NCBI GenBank assembly: GCA_965237965.1
Contig: CBDEGT010000002.1
Location: forward strand, 806,001-870,000
DNA length: 64,000 nt
Reading direction: 5' to 3'
Source: UBA2988 sp965237965
GTDB lineage: Bacteria > Gemmatimonadota > Gemmatimonadetes > Longimicrobiales > Gaopeijiaceae
The stretch's first letter is position 1; each line of letters starts with the position of its first letter. Under the pieces are notes generated by a model. That model saw nothing but the letters and a program-made list of their open reading frames with translations. It had not been told where the DNA came from and did not search any database. Shown in pieces: positions 8,198 to 17,438 of this stretch. Made by a program: the position numbers and the translations under genes.

Positions 8198-9657
8198 TAG
8201 GCGCCCCGACCGGACAGCACCGCCGCCATGGTCTTGCCCAGGATGTAGAGGTCCAGCCAGAGCGACCAGTTGCGGATGTAGTGGCTGTCGTGGGCCTCCT
8301 GTGCCTTCACGTCAGCGACGCCGCGCGCCACCACCTGCCACATGCCGGTGAGGCCGGGCCGGACCTGGCGGCGGAGGTCGAGTGAGCGCGCCGAGATCGC
8401 CTGGAGGTGGTAGTGCGGGAAGGGGCGCGGACCGACCAAGCTCATTTCGCCCTTGACCACGCTCCAGAGCTGCGGAAGTTCGTCGATCGAGAAGCGACGC
8501 AGCCAACGGCCGAGGCCCGGGATCAGCCGCGGATCGACGCGCAGCTTGTAGCCCGCCTCCCACTCCGCGCGCAGCTCGGCGTTCTGCTTGAAGTGTTCCT
8601 GTAGGCGCTGGTCTGCGTCGGGTATCATGGTGCGGATCTTGGGTACCCGGAACAGCTGCCCGAAGCGGCCTTCGCGGAGCTGCCAGAAGAACAGCGGCCC
8701 CGGTCCGCTCGCGCGAACGAGGACGAGCGCGAGCGCGATCACGGGCAGCGCGAGTACGAGCGCGAAGCCGCCGAGCGTGAGGTCGACCCCGCGCTTGAGC
8801 CAGCGCGCGTGCGGCCTCAGGAGGTTGTTGCCGTACTCGAGCCCGAGCAGCCCGCCCAGGTTACGAATCTGGACGCCCTCGACCGGCAGGTCCTCGTAGT
8901 CGCGCAGGACGACTACGCGCGGGAAGAAGCGGCGCAGCCAGTCGAGGCGGTCGTACGACTCGAGGTCGCGGTCCATGAGCGCGATCCGGATGCCGAGCGC
9001 CGCGATCTCGGGCGCGTCGTCGAGCGTCCCCAGCACCGATTCTCTCCACCCCGCTTCCGGCGGTCCCGCGAGAAGCATCCCCACCGGACGAAACCCCAGC
9101 TCGGGCATGCGCTGCAGTACCTCGCGGATGCGCACGGTCCCCGCTGCGGTGCCCGCGAGCGCGACCGGCTCGGGCCACCAAGCGCGGTCGCGCACGAGAA
9201 CGAGCGCAGCGCGGCGCGCGAGCGGAAGCAGGAGAACCGCGAACACGAAGGTCAGCCCGAACGTCACGCGCGAGTAGACCTGCGGCACCTTAAGGGCGAA
9301 CGTGACAGCGGCCACCGCGATGAAGGCTCCCGCAGTGACCAGCCAGTAGCGCCGCAGCATCTCCACCGGACCGAGCCCGAAGCCTGGGTAGAGGTCGGCC
9401 TGGTAGTAACCGAATAGGAACAGGAGCAGCCCGGGGAGCAGCGGCAGGTAGAGGGACGCCTCCTGCTGGCGCACCGGGCTGGCCCAGAGCAGGAACGCGA
9501 GCGTGGCGGCCAGCACGAGCGCGAGCGCGTCGGCGCTCGCGAGCGTCAGCACCCGCGCACCCGCTGCCCAGGGCCGCGGCGTGACGCGCGTGCGGTCCAG
9601 GGTCCGGCGTTCGACGGCCGTGGTGCTCGGCCCCGTGTGGGACGGGCTGTACGCCAC
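8194..9657 (-). CDS. Polyprenyl-phosphate sugar phosphotransferase (initiating phosphoglycosyl transferase)
   Basis: The 487-residue protein has the PF13727/PF02397 layout. Four N-terminal membrane helices are followed by a central Rossmann-like region, one more hydrophobic segment near 290 (KRGVDLTLGGFALVLALPVI) and a C-terminal catalytic domain. The catalytic part contains FRVPKIRTM, then RFSIDELPQLWSVVKGEMSL, VGPRP, and VRPGLTGMWQV, which are hallmark motifs. The enzyme starts repeat-unit assembly by transferring a sugar-1-phosphate to undecaprenyl phosphate. Its start overlaps the upstream stop by one base (TAGTG). Together with a flippase and glycosyltransferases it indicates Wzx/Wzy-type export, although no polymerase is evident here. 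Confidence 0.92.
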   Translation of the reverse strand: MAYSPSHTGPSTTAVERRTLDRTRVTPRPWAAGARVLTLASADALALVLAATLAFLLWASPVRQQEASLYLPLLPGLLLFLFGYYQADLYPGFGLGPVEMLRRYWLVTAGAFIAVAAVTFALKVPQVYSRVTFGLTFVFAVLLLPLARRAALVLVRDRAWWPEPVALAGTAAGTVRIREVLQRMPELGFRPVGMLLAGPPEAGWRESVLGTLDDAPEIAALGIRIALMDRDLESYDRLDWLRRFFPRVVVLRDYEDLPVEGVQIRNLGGLLGLEYGNNLLRPHARWLKRGVDLTLGGFALVLALPVIALALVLVRASGPGPLFFWQLREGRFGQLFRVPKIRTMIPDADQRLQEHFKQNAELRAEWEAGYKLRVDPRLIPGLGRWLRRFSIDELPQLWSVVKGEMSLVGPRPFPHYHLQAISARSLDLRRQVRPGLTGMWQVVARGVADVKAQEAHDSHYIRNWSLWLDLYILGKTMAAVLSGRGAY

Positions 9658-10442
9658 TATCCCTCCTTATCGACGCGTGTGCCCGCCTGCTTTGCGCGAA
9701 TCTGCACGGACTGGCGGCGGAGTGCGAACGCGAGCACGAGCCACGGCTCGAGGATGTAGCGCTGCCAGAGCCGCGCGGGCTCCGACCCCAGGCGGTGGAG
9801 CCACTCGAGCCCCATGCGCCCCATCCACCGGGGCGGGGTCGGCACCACGCCCGCGACGTAGTCCATGCATGCCCCGGTGGTGAGGATCGCGCGTGCCTGG
9901 ACTCGCTCTAGGTTGTCCACGATCCAGTGCTCCTGCCGGGGCATTCCCATGCCCACCATCAAGATGTCCGGACGGAAGCCCCCGATCTCGTGGAGCACGC
10001 GCCGGTTCTCGGGTGCCTCCGGCGCGCCGGGGAAGTACCCGTGATGGGTGGCGATCTGGAGCTTTGGGATTTCCGCGCGCAGCAGCTCCGCGGCTCGCTC
10101 GGCCACGCCCGGCCGCGACCCCAGATAAAAGACCCGGAATCCGCGATGCGCAGCGAAGCCGAGCAGGGGCCGTACCCAGTCCGCGTAGGTGACGCGATGC
10201 TCGCGTCGGAGCCCGAGTCCGAGCAGCCGCCCCAGCAGAATCAGCGACATTCCGTCGACGTGCACGCAGCGCGCCTCCCGAAACAGCGCTCGCATCTTGG
10301 GATCGCGCTCCTGCAGATAGAGGCTGTGCATGTTGTGGTGCGCGACGATCCACTTGCGGTTCTCAGCCACAGCGCGGGCGATGACCTCATGGAGGTCGTC
10401 CTGTGTCATCGCGTCGATGCGGGCCCCCAGTAGCTCCATCAC
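9657..10442 (-). CDS. WecG/TagA/CpsF-family glycosyltransferase (GT26)
   Basis: The 261-residue protein matches the GT26 family over its whole length. It opens with GARIDAMTQDDLHEVI, has the HHNMHSLYL and VHVDGMSLI segments that carry catalytic residues, and ends with GMPRQEHWI and a C-terminal arm (WMGRMGLEWLHRL). The family transfers ManNAc(A) or glucose onto a lipid-linked sugar and docks to the membrane through the C-terminal arm. The ATG at 10442 overlaps the preceding stop by 4 bp. It probably adds the second sugar after the phosphoglycosyl transferase encoded downstream. Confidence 0.9.
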   Translation of the reverse strand: MMELLGARIDAMTQDDLHEVIARAVAENRKWIVAHHNMHSLYLQERDPKMRALFREARCVHVDGMSLILLGRLLGLGLRREHRVTYADWVRPLLGFAAHRGFRVFYLGSRPGVAERAAELLRAEIPKLQIATHHGYFPGAPEAPENRRVLHEIGGFRPDILMVGMGMPRQEHWIVDNLERVQARAILTTGACMDYVAGVVPTPPRWMGRMGLEWLHRLGSEPARLWQRYILEPWLVLAFALRRQSVQIRAKQAGTRVDKEG

Positions 10443-11677
10443 AAACGTCTTGCGATCGAGTCGGCGATGCGTTGGGCCGAATCGGCGGTGCCGGGGTCCA
10501 CGAAGTCGGCGAGCACCGACGACAGCTCCGCCGTATCCTGGCGATCGGCCGATGCGGTGAGCGCGGCGTCCAGCGCCTCAACGGTGCGCGCTACCGGTAT
10601 GCGGGGGTGCGTCCCCAGCGTGATGTTCTGCAGGCTGCGCGGGAACGCTCTCAGGAACACGACCAGCGGTCGACCCAGCGCCAGCGCCTCCAGGCCAGCG
10701 GTCGAAATGGCGGTGACCACCGCCCCCGCGCCGGCGAGCTCGGCCCAGAGCGGCGCGTCGAGGCCGGTCGACAGCGCGACTCCGGGACGCCCCTGGAAGC
10801 GTGCATAACGCGCGGCATCCTCCCTGGGATGGATCCGGATCGTGAGCTGCCAACCTCGACCCGGGAGCGCCTCGGCCAGCGCGTCCAGATCCCGCTGCTG
10901 CGCGCGGTCGAGCGCGGTCCAGTCGTGCCACGCGAAGGATCCGGTGAGATAAACGACACGGCGGCGATCGACCGGCCTGGCACGGTGCTCCGTGCTCGCG
11001 AGGGCCGCGAAGCGGGGAATCCCGGTCGTCTCGATCGAGCCGGTCACGCCCTGGCTGCGGAAGGCCTCGGTGACGAAGCGGCCCGCCGTGTAGATCGTGT
11101 CGACCGGCGTGTGCCCCGCGAGCCCGGGGACGTAAGCCTCACGTCCCAATCGCACCGCCCCCCGGAGCACCGCTCGACGAACCATGAAACGACCCCATTC
11201 GCCGACGTGCCACGTCATCCCGGCGACGTCCCCGATGGCGTCCATCGATACGCCAGTACCAAGCAGTCGGGGCCGGTGCCGGACCAGGCCGTCCCAAACG
11301 ATCGCCGTGAAGCGGCCTGCGTTGCGGTAGCGCTTGAGAACGAGGCGTTCGAATGCCCCGTCCATTCCGACCACCACCCCGTCGTGGTCCCCCGCCGCGG
11401 CGACCACGTCGTTGTCGAACTCCCGCACGGCGCGCCAACGCGCCGTCATGGGCTGTTTCGAGAACGGGATTTCGAGCTCGCGCGACGGAGCGGCGCTCCA
11501 GGTGATCCGGTCCGTGACCGGCGAGCGCGACACGACCCCGCCCGCGTCCTGTAGGTAGACGGGATCGAGCACTACGACCTTGCACGCGACGTTCCATTCG
11601 AGCAGCCGCTCGATGACCGGCAGCGCATTTGCGGCCTGGTTCCCATTGGCTACGGTGAGCAGGACCGAGCGGCTCAC
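10439..11677 (-). CDS. GT-B-like glycosyltransferase or capsule-type biosynthesis protein
   Basis: The true gene is the 412-residue frame starting at GTG 11677. The open frame runs further upstream to 12151, but that part is antisense-like noise inside the flippase gene. The N-terminus (LLTVANGNQAANALPVIERL) and the C-terminal segment ITTAISTAGLEALALGRPLVVFL-like (near residues 320-345) resemble GT-B enzymes and KpsS/CDP-glycerol-transferase-like capsule proteins. No exact family is recognised. It sits 26 bp after the flippase stop and overlaps the GT26 start by 4 bp, so it belongs to the same operon and probably builds the same glycan. Confidence 0.6.
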   Translation of the reverse strand: MSRSVLLTVANGNQAANALPVIERLLEWNVACKVVVLDPVYLQDAGGVVSRSPVTDRITWSAAPSRELEIPFSKQPMTARWRAVREFDNDVVAAAGDHDGVVVGMDGAFERLVLKRYRNAGRFTAIVWDGLVRHRPRLLGTGVSMDAIGDVAGMTWHVGEWGRFMVRRAVLRGAVRLGREAYVPGLAGHTPVDTIYTAGRFVTEAFRSQGVTGSIETTGIPRFAALASTEHRARPVDRRRVVYLTGSFAWHDWTALDRAQQRDLDALAEALPGRGWQLTIRIHPREDAARYARFQGRPGVALSTGLDAPLWAELAGAGAVVTAISTAGLEALALGRPLVVFLRAFPRSLQNITLGTHPRIPVARTVEALDAALTASADRQDTAELSSVLADFVDPGTADSAQRIADSIARRL

Positions 11678-11703
11678 GGGGCGTTGCGCGCGCGCATCGA
11701 CCG

Positions 11704-12951
11704 TTAGGCCTGGGAGAGCGCGGCGCGCCACGGCATCGGGTAGCGCTTGATCACGTATCCGCTGACGAGCGCCGCGCTGATGCAATACGCCAGGATCGTC
11801 GCCCAGGCGGCGCCGATGGGCCCGTACTCGCCGATCAGGACGTAGTTGCCGAAAAGGTTGGCGATGGCAGCGAGCACCGACGAGAGTGCCAGGAATCGCG
11901 TGCGGTCCATGAGCACCAGGTACGGGAAGAAGATCTGGTAGACTCCGAACGCCACGTAGCCGGCGCAGATCCAGGGCACGTATACAGCCGCCCCGAGGAA
12001 GTCCGCTCCGACCACGAAGGGCAGCACGCGCACGGCGAGCCACGCGTAGATCGTTGCTCCGATGACGAGGGCCACCAGGTACCGATAGGTGACGCGAACC
12101 ACCCCTCGCTTTTCGGCCTCGGTCGCCGTCGCCATGGAACGCAGCAGCCACGGCGTCCAGGCTTTGGCAAAGGCCTCGGTGAACAGCATCACGACCATGC
12201 CGAAACTGTAGCCGACCGAGTAGATGCCGACTTCCTCGCGGCTCCGCAACGCCTCGAGGAAGAAACGATCGCTAGCTGCGATCAGCACCGAGGCCATGGT
12301 GTGCGGCATCAGGGGAAGCGAGAACACCACGATATCGCGCAGGGACTTTCTCGAGGGTGCCGCGACGAAATAGCGGCGGGAGCGGAGGTGCCAGAGCGCG
12401 AGGACACCATAGAGGATCGTCGGAAGCGCGATACCCAGCGCGCGTCCCTCCCAGCCGAGCGAGAGGTAGCCTACCAACACGATGCTGAGCAGCAGATTGA
12501 GGAGGGTGGCGGACACCTCGACGACGCCATAGGCCGTGGGCCGACGCTCGCAGCGTAGAACGGAGAGGTTGAAGAGGTTGAGCATGCTCATGCCGGCCAG
12601 GATCGGCAGCGCAATGAGCCAGCGGTCCGGGATGCCGAAGAAGTCGCCTGAAAGAGCCGCCACGATGATCGCGAGGCCGACAAAGATGCAGACGCTCGCC
12701 ATCAGCACGATCAGCAGGTTGAACAGGTAGGCCGCGAAGTCGTCCTTCTTCCACATGAAGAACGTGCGCGGGATGTTGAGCTGCATCCCCGAGCCGAGGG
12801 CCGCGGTCAGGAAGCTGAGCGTGACCTGGAAAAGAGCGAGGACGCCATAGTCCGTGGCTGTGAGGTAGCGGGTCAGAAGCGGCAAGAGTAGGAACGGCGT
12901 CAGCCTGTTGAGCCCGCCGCTGACGAGATAGATCCCCGCTTCCCGGATCAA
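11704..12951 (-). CDS. Wzx-type oligosaccharide flippase (MOP superfamily)
   Basis: The 415-residue protein has about 12 membrane segments and opens with the sequence typical of polysaccharide flippases (YLVSGGLNRLTPFLLLPLLT, then RYLTATDYGVLALFQ). These proteins move undecaprenyl-linked repeat units across the inner membrane. The ATG at 12951 overlaps the acetyltransferase stop by 4 bp. The substrate probably contains a nonulosonic acid, since the synthase and CMP-transferase genes lie upstream in the same operon. Confidence 0.88.
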   Translation of the reverse strand: MIREAGIYLVSGGLNRLTPFLLLPLLTRYLTATDYGVLALFQVTLSFLTAALGSGMQLNIPRTFFMWKKDDFAAYLFNLLIVLMASVCIFVGLAIIVAALSGDFFGIPDRWLIALPILAGMSMLNLFNLSVLRCERRPTAYGVVEVSATLLNLLLSIVLVGYLSLGWEGRALGIALPTILYGVLALWHLRSRRYFVAAPSRKSLRDIVVFSLPLMPHTMASVLIAASDRFFLEALRSREEVGIYSVGYSFGMVVMLFTEAFAKAWTPWLLRSMATATEAEKRGVVRVTYRYLVALVIGATIYAWLAVRVLPFVVGADFLGAAVYVPWICAGYVAFGVYQIFFPYLVLMDRTRFLALSSVLAAIANLFGNYVLIGEYGPIGAAWATILAYCISAALVSGYVIKRYPMPWRAALSQA

Positions 12952-13598
12952 CGGGCGTGCTCTTCGAGGCGGCTCAGCAGCTCGGCGTCAAGCTCCTGCC
13001 GAAAGAGGGAGACATTCTGCTGGATCTTCTCCCGGCTCCAGTCCCACCATCGCAGTGCGAGCAGCCGCGCACGCATCTCCTCCGAAAAGCGGTACTTGAG
13101 CAGTCGGGCGGGCACGCCGGCGACGACGGCGTAGTCGGGGACGTCCCTAGTGACGACGGAACCGGCGCCGATCACGGCCCCGTTCCCGACCCGAATGCCC
13201 GGCAGGATCACCGAGTTGGCTCCGAGCCATACGTCGTGTCCGACGTCGACGAAGCGATGCTCCTGGTGGCGCTCGGCGACGAAGCGCCCCACGTGTGGCA
13301 CGTACGGAAATGCGCTTATGGTGAGGCGGGCATACGGATGACTGACTGCGTTGATCGAGCAATCCCAGGAGATCGCGCAGAACTTGCCGATCGCCGAGTG
13401 AGTGACCTTGGTATAGCGGCCGATGGAGCTCAGGAAGCCCACGGAGGTGTGCCTGAGGGCCGCACGGGCCGCGACGATGACCTCGCGGTCGAGATCGCAA
13501 TCCAGCAGCTCGGCGCTCAGGGAGACGCCGTCGTACGTCTGAATGCGATTGTGGCGCCCGAACTTCAGCCGCTTGACGGCCCGCTTGAGCGCGCTCAT
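12948..13598 (-). CDS. Left-handed beta-helix (hexapeptide-repeat) acetyltransferase
   Basis: The 216-residue protein carries isoleucine-rich hexapeptide repeats. These include DVWLGANSVILPGIRVGNG, AVIGAGSVVTRDVP and AVVAGVPARLLKYRF, the signature of CatB/VatD-like O- or N-acyltransferases that use acetyl-CoA. The catalytic His is probably the one in the INAVSHPYAR region. ATG 13598 is chosen because GGAGGTGGAGGG directly precedes it; the longer frame has no homology. It likely acetylates a sugar of the exported polysaccharide. Confidence 0.85.
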   Translation of the reverse strand: MSALKRAVKRLKFGRHNRIQTYDGVSLSAELLDCDLDREVIVAARAALRHTSVGFLSSIGRYTKVTHSAIGKFCAISWDCSINAVSHPYARLTISAFPYVPHVGRFVAERHQEHRFVDVGHDVWLGANSVILPGIRVGNGAVIGAGSVVTRDVPDYAVVAGVPARLLKYRFSEEMRARLLALRWWDWSREKIQQNVSLFRQELDAELLSRLEEHAR

Positions 13599-13621
13599 CC
13601 CTCCACCTCCGTCGGTTCGCG

Positions 13622-14656
13622 TCACGGAAGCCCCGCCAGGAACCCGCGCATGGTCGCGTGCGCACCGTCCAGCCTTTCCGCCACCGCCGCGAATCCCGAG
13701 AAGCCGGCCGCCGTCGCCGCGCCGACCGACGCCATGAGCACCGTCACCGCGTCGGCCGTCCACGCCGACACGTCGTCGGTTCCCAGGCTCGCCGACGCGC
13801 CGACGCCGCGCCCGTCCTCGTGGATGAGCCAGCTCGGGCGACGCATGCTCAGGAAGAACAGGTGGGCGTGCACGCGATACCCGATGTGCAGATCGCAGTC
13901 GTGGTAGAAGTCGATCTTCGAGAGGTCATACGCCGCGTCCACGACCTCGTATCCCAACCGCCGCGCCGCGCGCGCGAGGGCCAGGTGGAAGAGCGCGTCT
14001 GCGATCGACGTGTGCTTGTCCCAGCCGATGCCCCGGTGGAAAACACAGTGGAGCGCGGCGTTCCGGAAACGCGCCCGCACCTGCTCCAGCAGGACCGTGT
14101 TCTGACGGTACCAACGGCGGTCCGCGGCGGCGGTCACCGCTACGCGCCGGACGTCGGCCGGGGCGTGGAAAGGCTTTCCCAAGCTGGGCAGGTGATGCCA
14201 GGCGGTGCAGCCCGTCATCGTGACATTCTCGACGCCGTTGCGGCGGAGCAGGTCCAGGGTCATGACATCCCGGCAGCTGGATGCGGGGATGCGTCCGTGG
14301 ATCCAGCGGATCGCATCGAGGGACCGCGTCGTGAACCGGAACCGCGAGGAGCCCGGATCGGGGATCCCTCTCCACCCGAGTGCGAGCGGCACGACGGGCA
14401 CCGCAATCTTCGCCAGCGGCCGGGTGAGCGGGTAGATGCCAGGATGGAAGTCGGCCGCATACGCCGGGCCCCCCAGTAGGACCAGCGCACGGCTGGCGTT
14501 CACCTCGTCGAGCCGGCCATCCAGGGACCTGAACCGGTCCCACGTCTCGAAGGTGCGATCCGGCCGGTGGTGCGCGAGTAGCTCGCGACCGCGCTGGCCG
14601 ATGAGGAAGTCCCCAACGTTCTTTCGCGCTCCGGCCAGTAGGATGTAGTCAGCCAT
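13622..14656 (-). CDS. Polysaccharide pyruvyl transferase family protein
   Basis: The 344-residue product begins MADYILLAGARKNVGDFLIG, the start of the PF04230 family, and keeps LVLLGGPAYAADFHPGIYP and a C-terminal DLHIGYRVHAHLFFLSMRRP stretch with the conserved His-rich loop. Family members add a pyruvate ketal from phosphoenolpyruvate to a sugar, giving the glycan a negative charge. Its ATG lies 8 bp inside the end of the neuB-like gene, which suggests coupled translation. Confidence 0.85.
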   Translation of the reverse strand: MADYILLAGARKNVGDFLIGQRGRELLAHHRPDRTFETWDRFRSLDGRLDEVNASRALVLLGGPAYAADFHPGIYPLTRPLAKIAVPVVPLALGWRGIPDPGSSRFRFTTRSLDAIRWIHGRIPASSCRDVMTLDLLRRNGVENVTMTGCTAWHHLPSLGKPFHAPADVRRVAVTAAADRRWYRQNTVLLEQVRARFRNAALHCVFHRGIGWDKHTSIADALFHLALARAARRLGYEVVDAAYDLSKIDFYHDCDLHIGYRVHAHLFFLSMRRPSWLIHEDGRGVGASASLGTDDVSAWTADAVTVLMASVGAATAAGFSGFAAVAERLDGAHATMRGFLAGLP

Positions 14657-15728
14657 CTGGGCCCCGGCCGGCCGGCCCGCCTCGTTCGAGGTGCTCGTAG
14701 GTCAGCACCTCGTCCTCTACCACGTCGCGCCCCAGACGCCTCCCAACGACGCCGTCCAGGCCGGTCGGCGGAATGCCCGTCCCCGGCCGCTTCACGTGCA
14801 GATCCTCGAGGCGGAGGGCGTGGCCGCGCAGTAGATCACGGGCCGCGACGAGCGAGCGCCGCGCGAAGCGGCGGGCCTCTCGCTCCGCGGGTCCGACATC
14901 CTTGACCCCGCTACCGAGCAACGTCCGCGCGCGCGCGCACTGGACCACCGCCTTCCCGAGATCGCGCTCGTCCATGGCGTGGTAGTGGTCGTTTCCCGGG
15001 AGCGTCTTGTCGTCCGTGAAGTGCTTCTCGATGACGCGGGCGCCCAAGGCGTACGCGAGCGTGAGGGTGAGCATCTCGGGATCGGGTGGAACGTGATCCG
15101 AGTAGCCGATCGTATACCCGGCGAGCTCACGCTGCAGCGTAGCGATCGCTCGCAGGTTGGCCTCCGCCGGATCGGTCGGATACGAGAGCACGCAGTGGAG
15201 CGGGACAACGCTGGGGGCGCCGTGACCTTCGAGGAACGCGACCGCGGAGCGGACCTCGTCGAGCGTCGAGGCGCCGGTGGAGAGCAGGACCGGCTTTTCC
15301 TGACCCGCCACCGCCTCCAACAGCGGCAGGTTCGTGATGTCCCCCGACGCCACCTTGAACGCGGGCACGAGCGGCGCGAGCAGCTCTACCGCGTCGGTGT
15401 CGAACGGCGTCGACAGGAACGCGATGCCGAGGCGCTTGCACTCTTCCGCGAGCGCGCGGTACTCGGCCGCACCGAAGCGGTCGTATTTCTGAAAGAGTTT
15501 GAGCTGCGACTCGGTGGGCTCCTTGCTCCGGTCCCAGTACGCGGGGCTGAAGCGCGAGGCGAGCTTCCGCGCGGAGTAGGTCTGGAACTTGGCCGCCTGC
15601 CCGCCGGCCGCCGCGATCCCACGGATCATGCGCCGGGCGTGCTCCAGGTCGTTCTCGTGGTTGACCCCGATCTCGGCGATGAGGTAGGGCGGGCCGTCGG
15701 CGCGGATCTCGAAGTCGTCGATACGCAT
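14649..15728 (-). CDS. NeuB/SpsE-family nonulosonic acid synthase
   Basis: The 359-residue protein has the NeuB TIM barrel: AEIGVNHENDLEHARRMI, then AAKFQTYSARKLAS, FKVASGDITNLPLL, PVLLSTGAST, GYSDH and EKHFTDD. A C-terminal SAF/antifreeze-like domain spans about 285-350 (RSLVAARDLLRGHAL, KRPGTGIPP). The reaction condenses phosphoenolpyruvate with a 6-carbon N-acetyl amino sugar to give a 9-carbon acid (sialic, legionaminic or pseudaminic). The sequence alone does not settle which. It follows the fused activating enzyme by 6 bp. Confidence 0.93.
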   Translation of the reverse strand: MRIDDFEIRADGPPYLIAEIGVNHENDLEHARRMIRGIAAAGGQAAKFQTYSARKLASRFSPAYWDRSKEPTESQLKLFQKYDRFGAAEYRALAEECKRLGIAFLSTPFDTDAVELLAPLVPAFKVASGDITNLPLLEAVAGQEKPVLLSTGASTLDEVRSAVAFLEGHGAPSVVPLHCVLSYPTDPAEANLRAIATLQRELAGYTIGYSDHVPPDPEMLTLTLAYALGARVIEKHFTDDKTLPGNDHYHAMDERDLGKAVVQCARARTLLGSGVKDVGPAEREARRFARRSLVAARDLLRGHALRLEDLHVKRPGTGIPPTGLDGVVGRRLGRDVVEDEVLTYEHLERGGPAGRGPDG

Positions 15729-15734
15729 GGTCGG

Positions 15735-17438
15735 TCAGCCGCTCGGGTCGGATGAGCGACTTCGCTGCGCGCCGAGCGCGCTGTCGCGCAGTCGCCTCGC
15801 GCGCAGGAGGCCGAGGACCGCGGTCATGATCCGGTCCGGCCCGCTCCAGAGGTCCACGGAAGCCATACGTCGCCGCGCCTCGGCACGCGCCTCCAGGGAA
15901 AAGAGCTCGCTCACGGCGTCCGCAACCGCCGCAGGTTGAAGCTCGGCGCCCAGCCCCAGGCTCTTCACGCCGTGCGCATCGTCCGAGCACGTGTGCAGCA
16001 GCTCACGCTCATTCTGCGCGAGCACGAGCGTCGGGGTCTGGCACGCGATCAACTCGAACACGGTGCGACCGGCGGACGAGAGGGCGAGATCGGCCTCGGC
16101 CATGAACGAGCTGATCGTACGCACGTTCCGGTGCACGTCCACCCGATGGCGCGAGCGCCGCGCGGCCCCCTCGATGGCCTCGCCGTGCGCGTATCCGAGC
16201 CCCAGCACGACCGCCACGCGGAAGCCACCCTCGACCTGCTGGAGTGCCGCGAGCGCCTTGGCCGTGAGGTCGTTCGGGTCGGTGCCGCCGAACGTGATCA
16301 GGACGTTCCGCACGGTCGGCCGCGTCGGGCGCGGGAGCACGGAGTAGAACTCCTCACGCAAGCAGGCCACTTCCGGCCCGGAGAACCGGCGCACGCCGTC
16401 GGCCTCGGCGTGCGCGTAGAGCTCGTTGAAGACCAGGTCGGCCACGTCGGCTCCGCTCCCGAGGTCCTCGAACGTGGCGATCACGTCGCAGGCGCCCCGG
16501 AGGATCTCGACGAACCGCCGCTCGGTGTCGAGGACGTCCAGCAGGACGACGTCGGGCCTCCAGTCGGAGAGCGCAGCCAAGAAGCCCGCATTGTCGGCCT
16601 CGACCACCTGCGCGCCGTGGAGCCGCGCGAGCCGGATGCCGTCGGGCAGGACCGGGTCCATGAAGAAGCGCACGTCGTGGTTGAACAGCCGCGACGACAG
16701 CGTGAGCGCACGGTGCACGTGGCCGAGGCCAATGGCGCCTCCACCGTCCACCCGGACCGCGATCCGTCGCCGGTCGAGGAAGTTGTCGGCCAGCCACCAG
16801 TCCGCGTTCGAGTCGATATCCACCGCTTCGTGGTCGGGCAGCTCGACGAGCCGGACCTTCGGCCCGAAGCGACCGCGCGGCGTCAAGTGTGAGCGCCTGG
16901 TCACCATCACCGCGCCCGTTTCTCGGTACACGGGCGGGAGCTGCTGCCGGTTGAGCCGGACCGTGAAGTCCGGCTCCGGCCGGTCGAGCGGGCCGCGCCA
17001 GCGCAGGTGAGAGTCCATCACCACGGTAATCGCCGAGTCGTAGCTCTCCCCGACGACCGCGCCCACCGCCTCGTCGAAGCGCTCTACGGTGAGCAGCGGG
17101 CTGGTGGGCTGCACGGTCGCGATCACGTCCCAGATCGTGCGGGTGGAGGCCTCGATGCTCGTGACCGCGTGGTGGACGACGGGATCGAGCGTCACCGCGT
17201 CCTGGGCGAGCTCCGCTGGCCGACGCACGACCTCGGCTCCGTAGCGCCGGCCCACGTCGGCGATCTCCTCGTCGTCGGTGGTGACCCACAACGCTGGTCG
17301 GAACCGCGATCCGGCCAGCGTGCGCAAGACGTGACCGATGAGCGGCGTCCCGTGCAGCAGGCGCACGTTCTTACGCGCGACACCCTTTGACCCGCCGCGC
17401 GCCGGCACGATCACCAGGACTCTCGGAGGCGCGCTCAC
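15735..17438 (-). CDS. Fused CMP-nonulosonate cytidylyltransferase and PseG/SpsG-like protein
   Basis: Two enzymes are joined in one 567-residue chain. Residues about 5-225 form a NeuA/PseF/SpsF cytidylyltransferase with VIVPARGGSKGVARKNVR, the CTP-binding start, and ATVQPTSPLLT. Residues about 230-550 resemble PseG/SpsG, with RVDGGGAIGLGHVHRALTLS, ITFGGTDPNDLTAKAL and AGRTVFELIACQTPTLVLA. PseG removes UDP from the precursor sugar before the NeuB step, so one protein would act both before and after the enzyme encoded next. GTG 17438 sits just before the first strand; the frame is open to 17525. It heads the glycan operon. No PseB, PseC or NeuC is in the window. Confidence 0.85.
   Translation of the reverse strand: MSAPPRVLVIVPARGGSKGVARKNVRLLHGTPLIGHVLRTLAGSRFRPALWVTTDDEEIADVGRRYGAEVVRRPAELAQDAVTLDPVVHHAVTSIEASTRTIWDVIATVQPTSPLLTVERFDEAVGAVVGESYDSAITVVMDSHLRWRGPLDRPEPDFTVRLNRQQLPPVYRETGAVMVTRRSHLTPRGRFGPKVRLVELPDHEAVDIDSNADWWLADNFLDRRRIAVRVDGGGAIGLGHVHRALTLSSRLFNHDVRFFMDPVLPDGIRLARLHGAQVVEADNAGFLAALSDWRPDVVLLDVLDTERRFVEILRGACDVIATFEDLGSGADVADLVFNELYAHAEADGVRRFSGPEVACLREEFYSVLPRPTRPTVRNVLITFGGTDPNDLTAKALAALQQVEGGFRVAVVLGLGYAHGEAIEGAARRSRHRVDVHRNVRTISSFMAEADLALSSAGRTVFELIACQTPTLVLAQNERELLHTCSDDAHGVKSLGLGAELQPAAVADAVSELFSLEARAEARRRMASVDLWSGPDRIMTAVLGLLRARRLRDSALGAQRSRSSDPSG

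Noticed and set aside
11678..12151. Extended open frame upstream of the capsule-type gene
   Set aside because: It lies on the same strand inside the flippase gene in another frame and has the Arg/Ala/Gly-rich look of a GC-rich shadow. The real start is GTG 11677.
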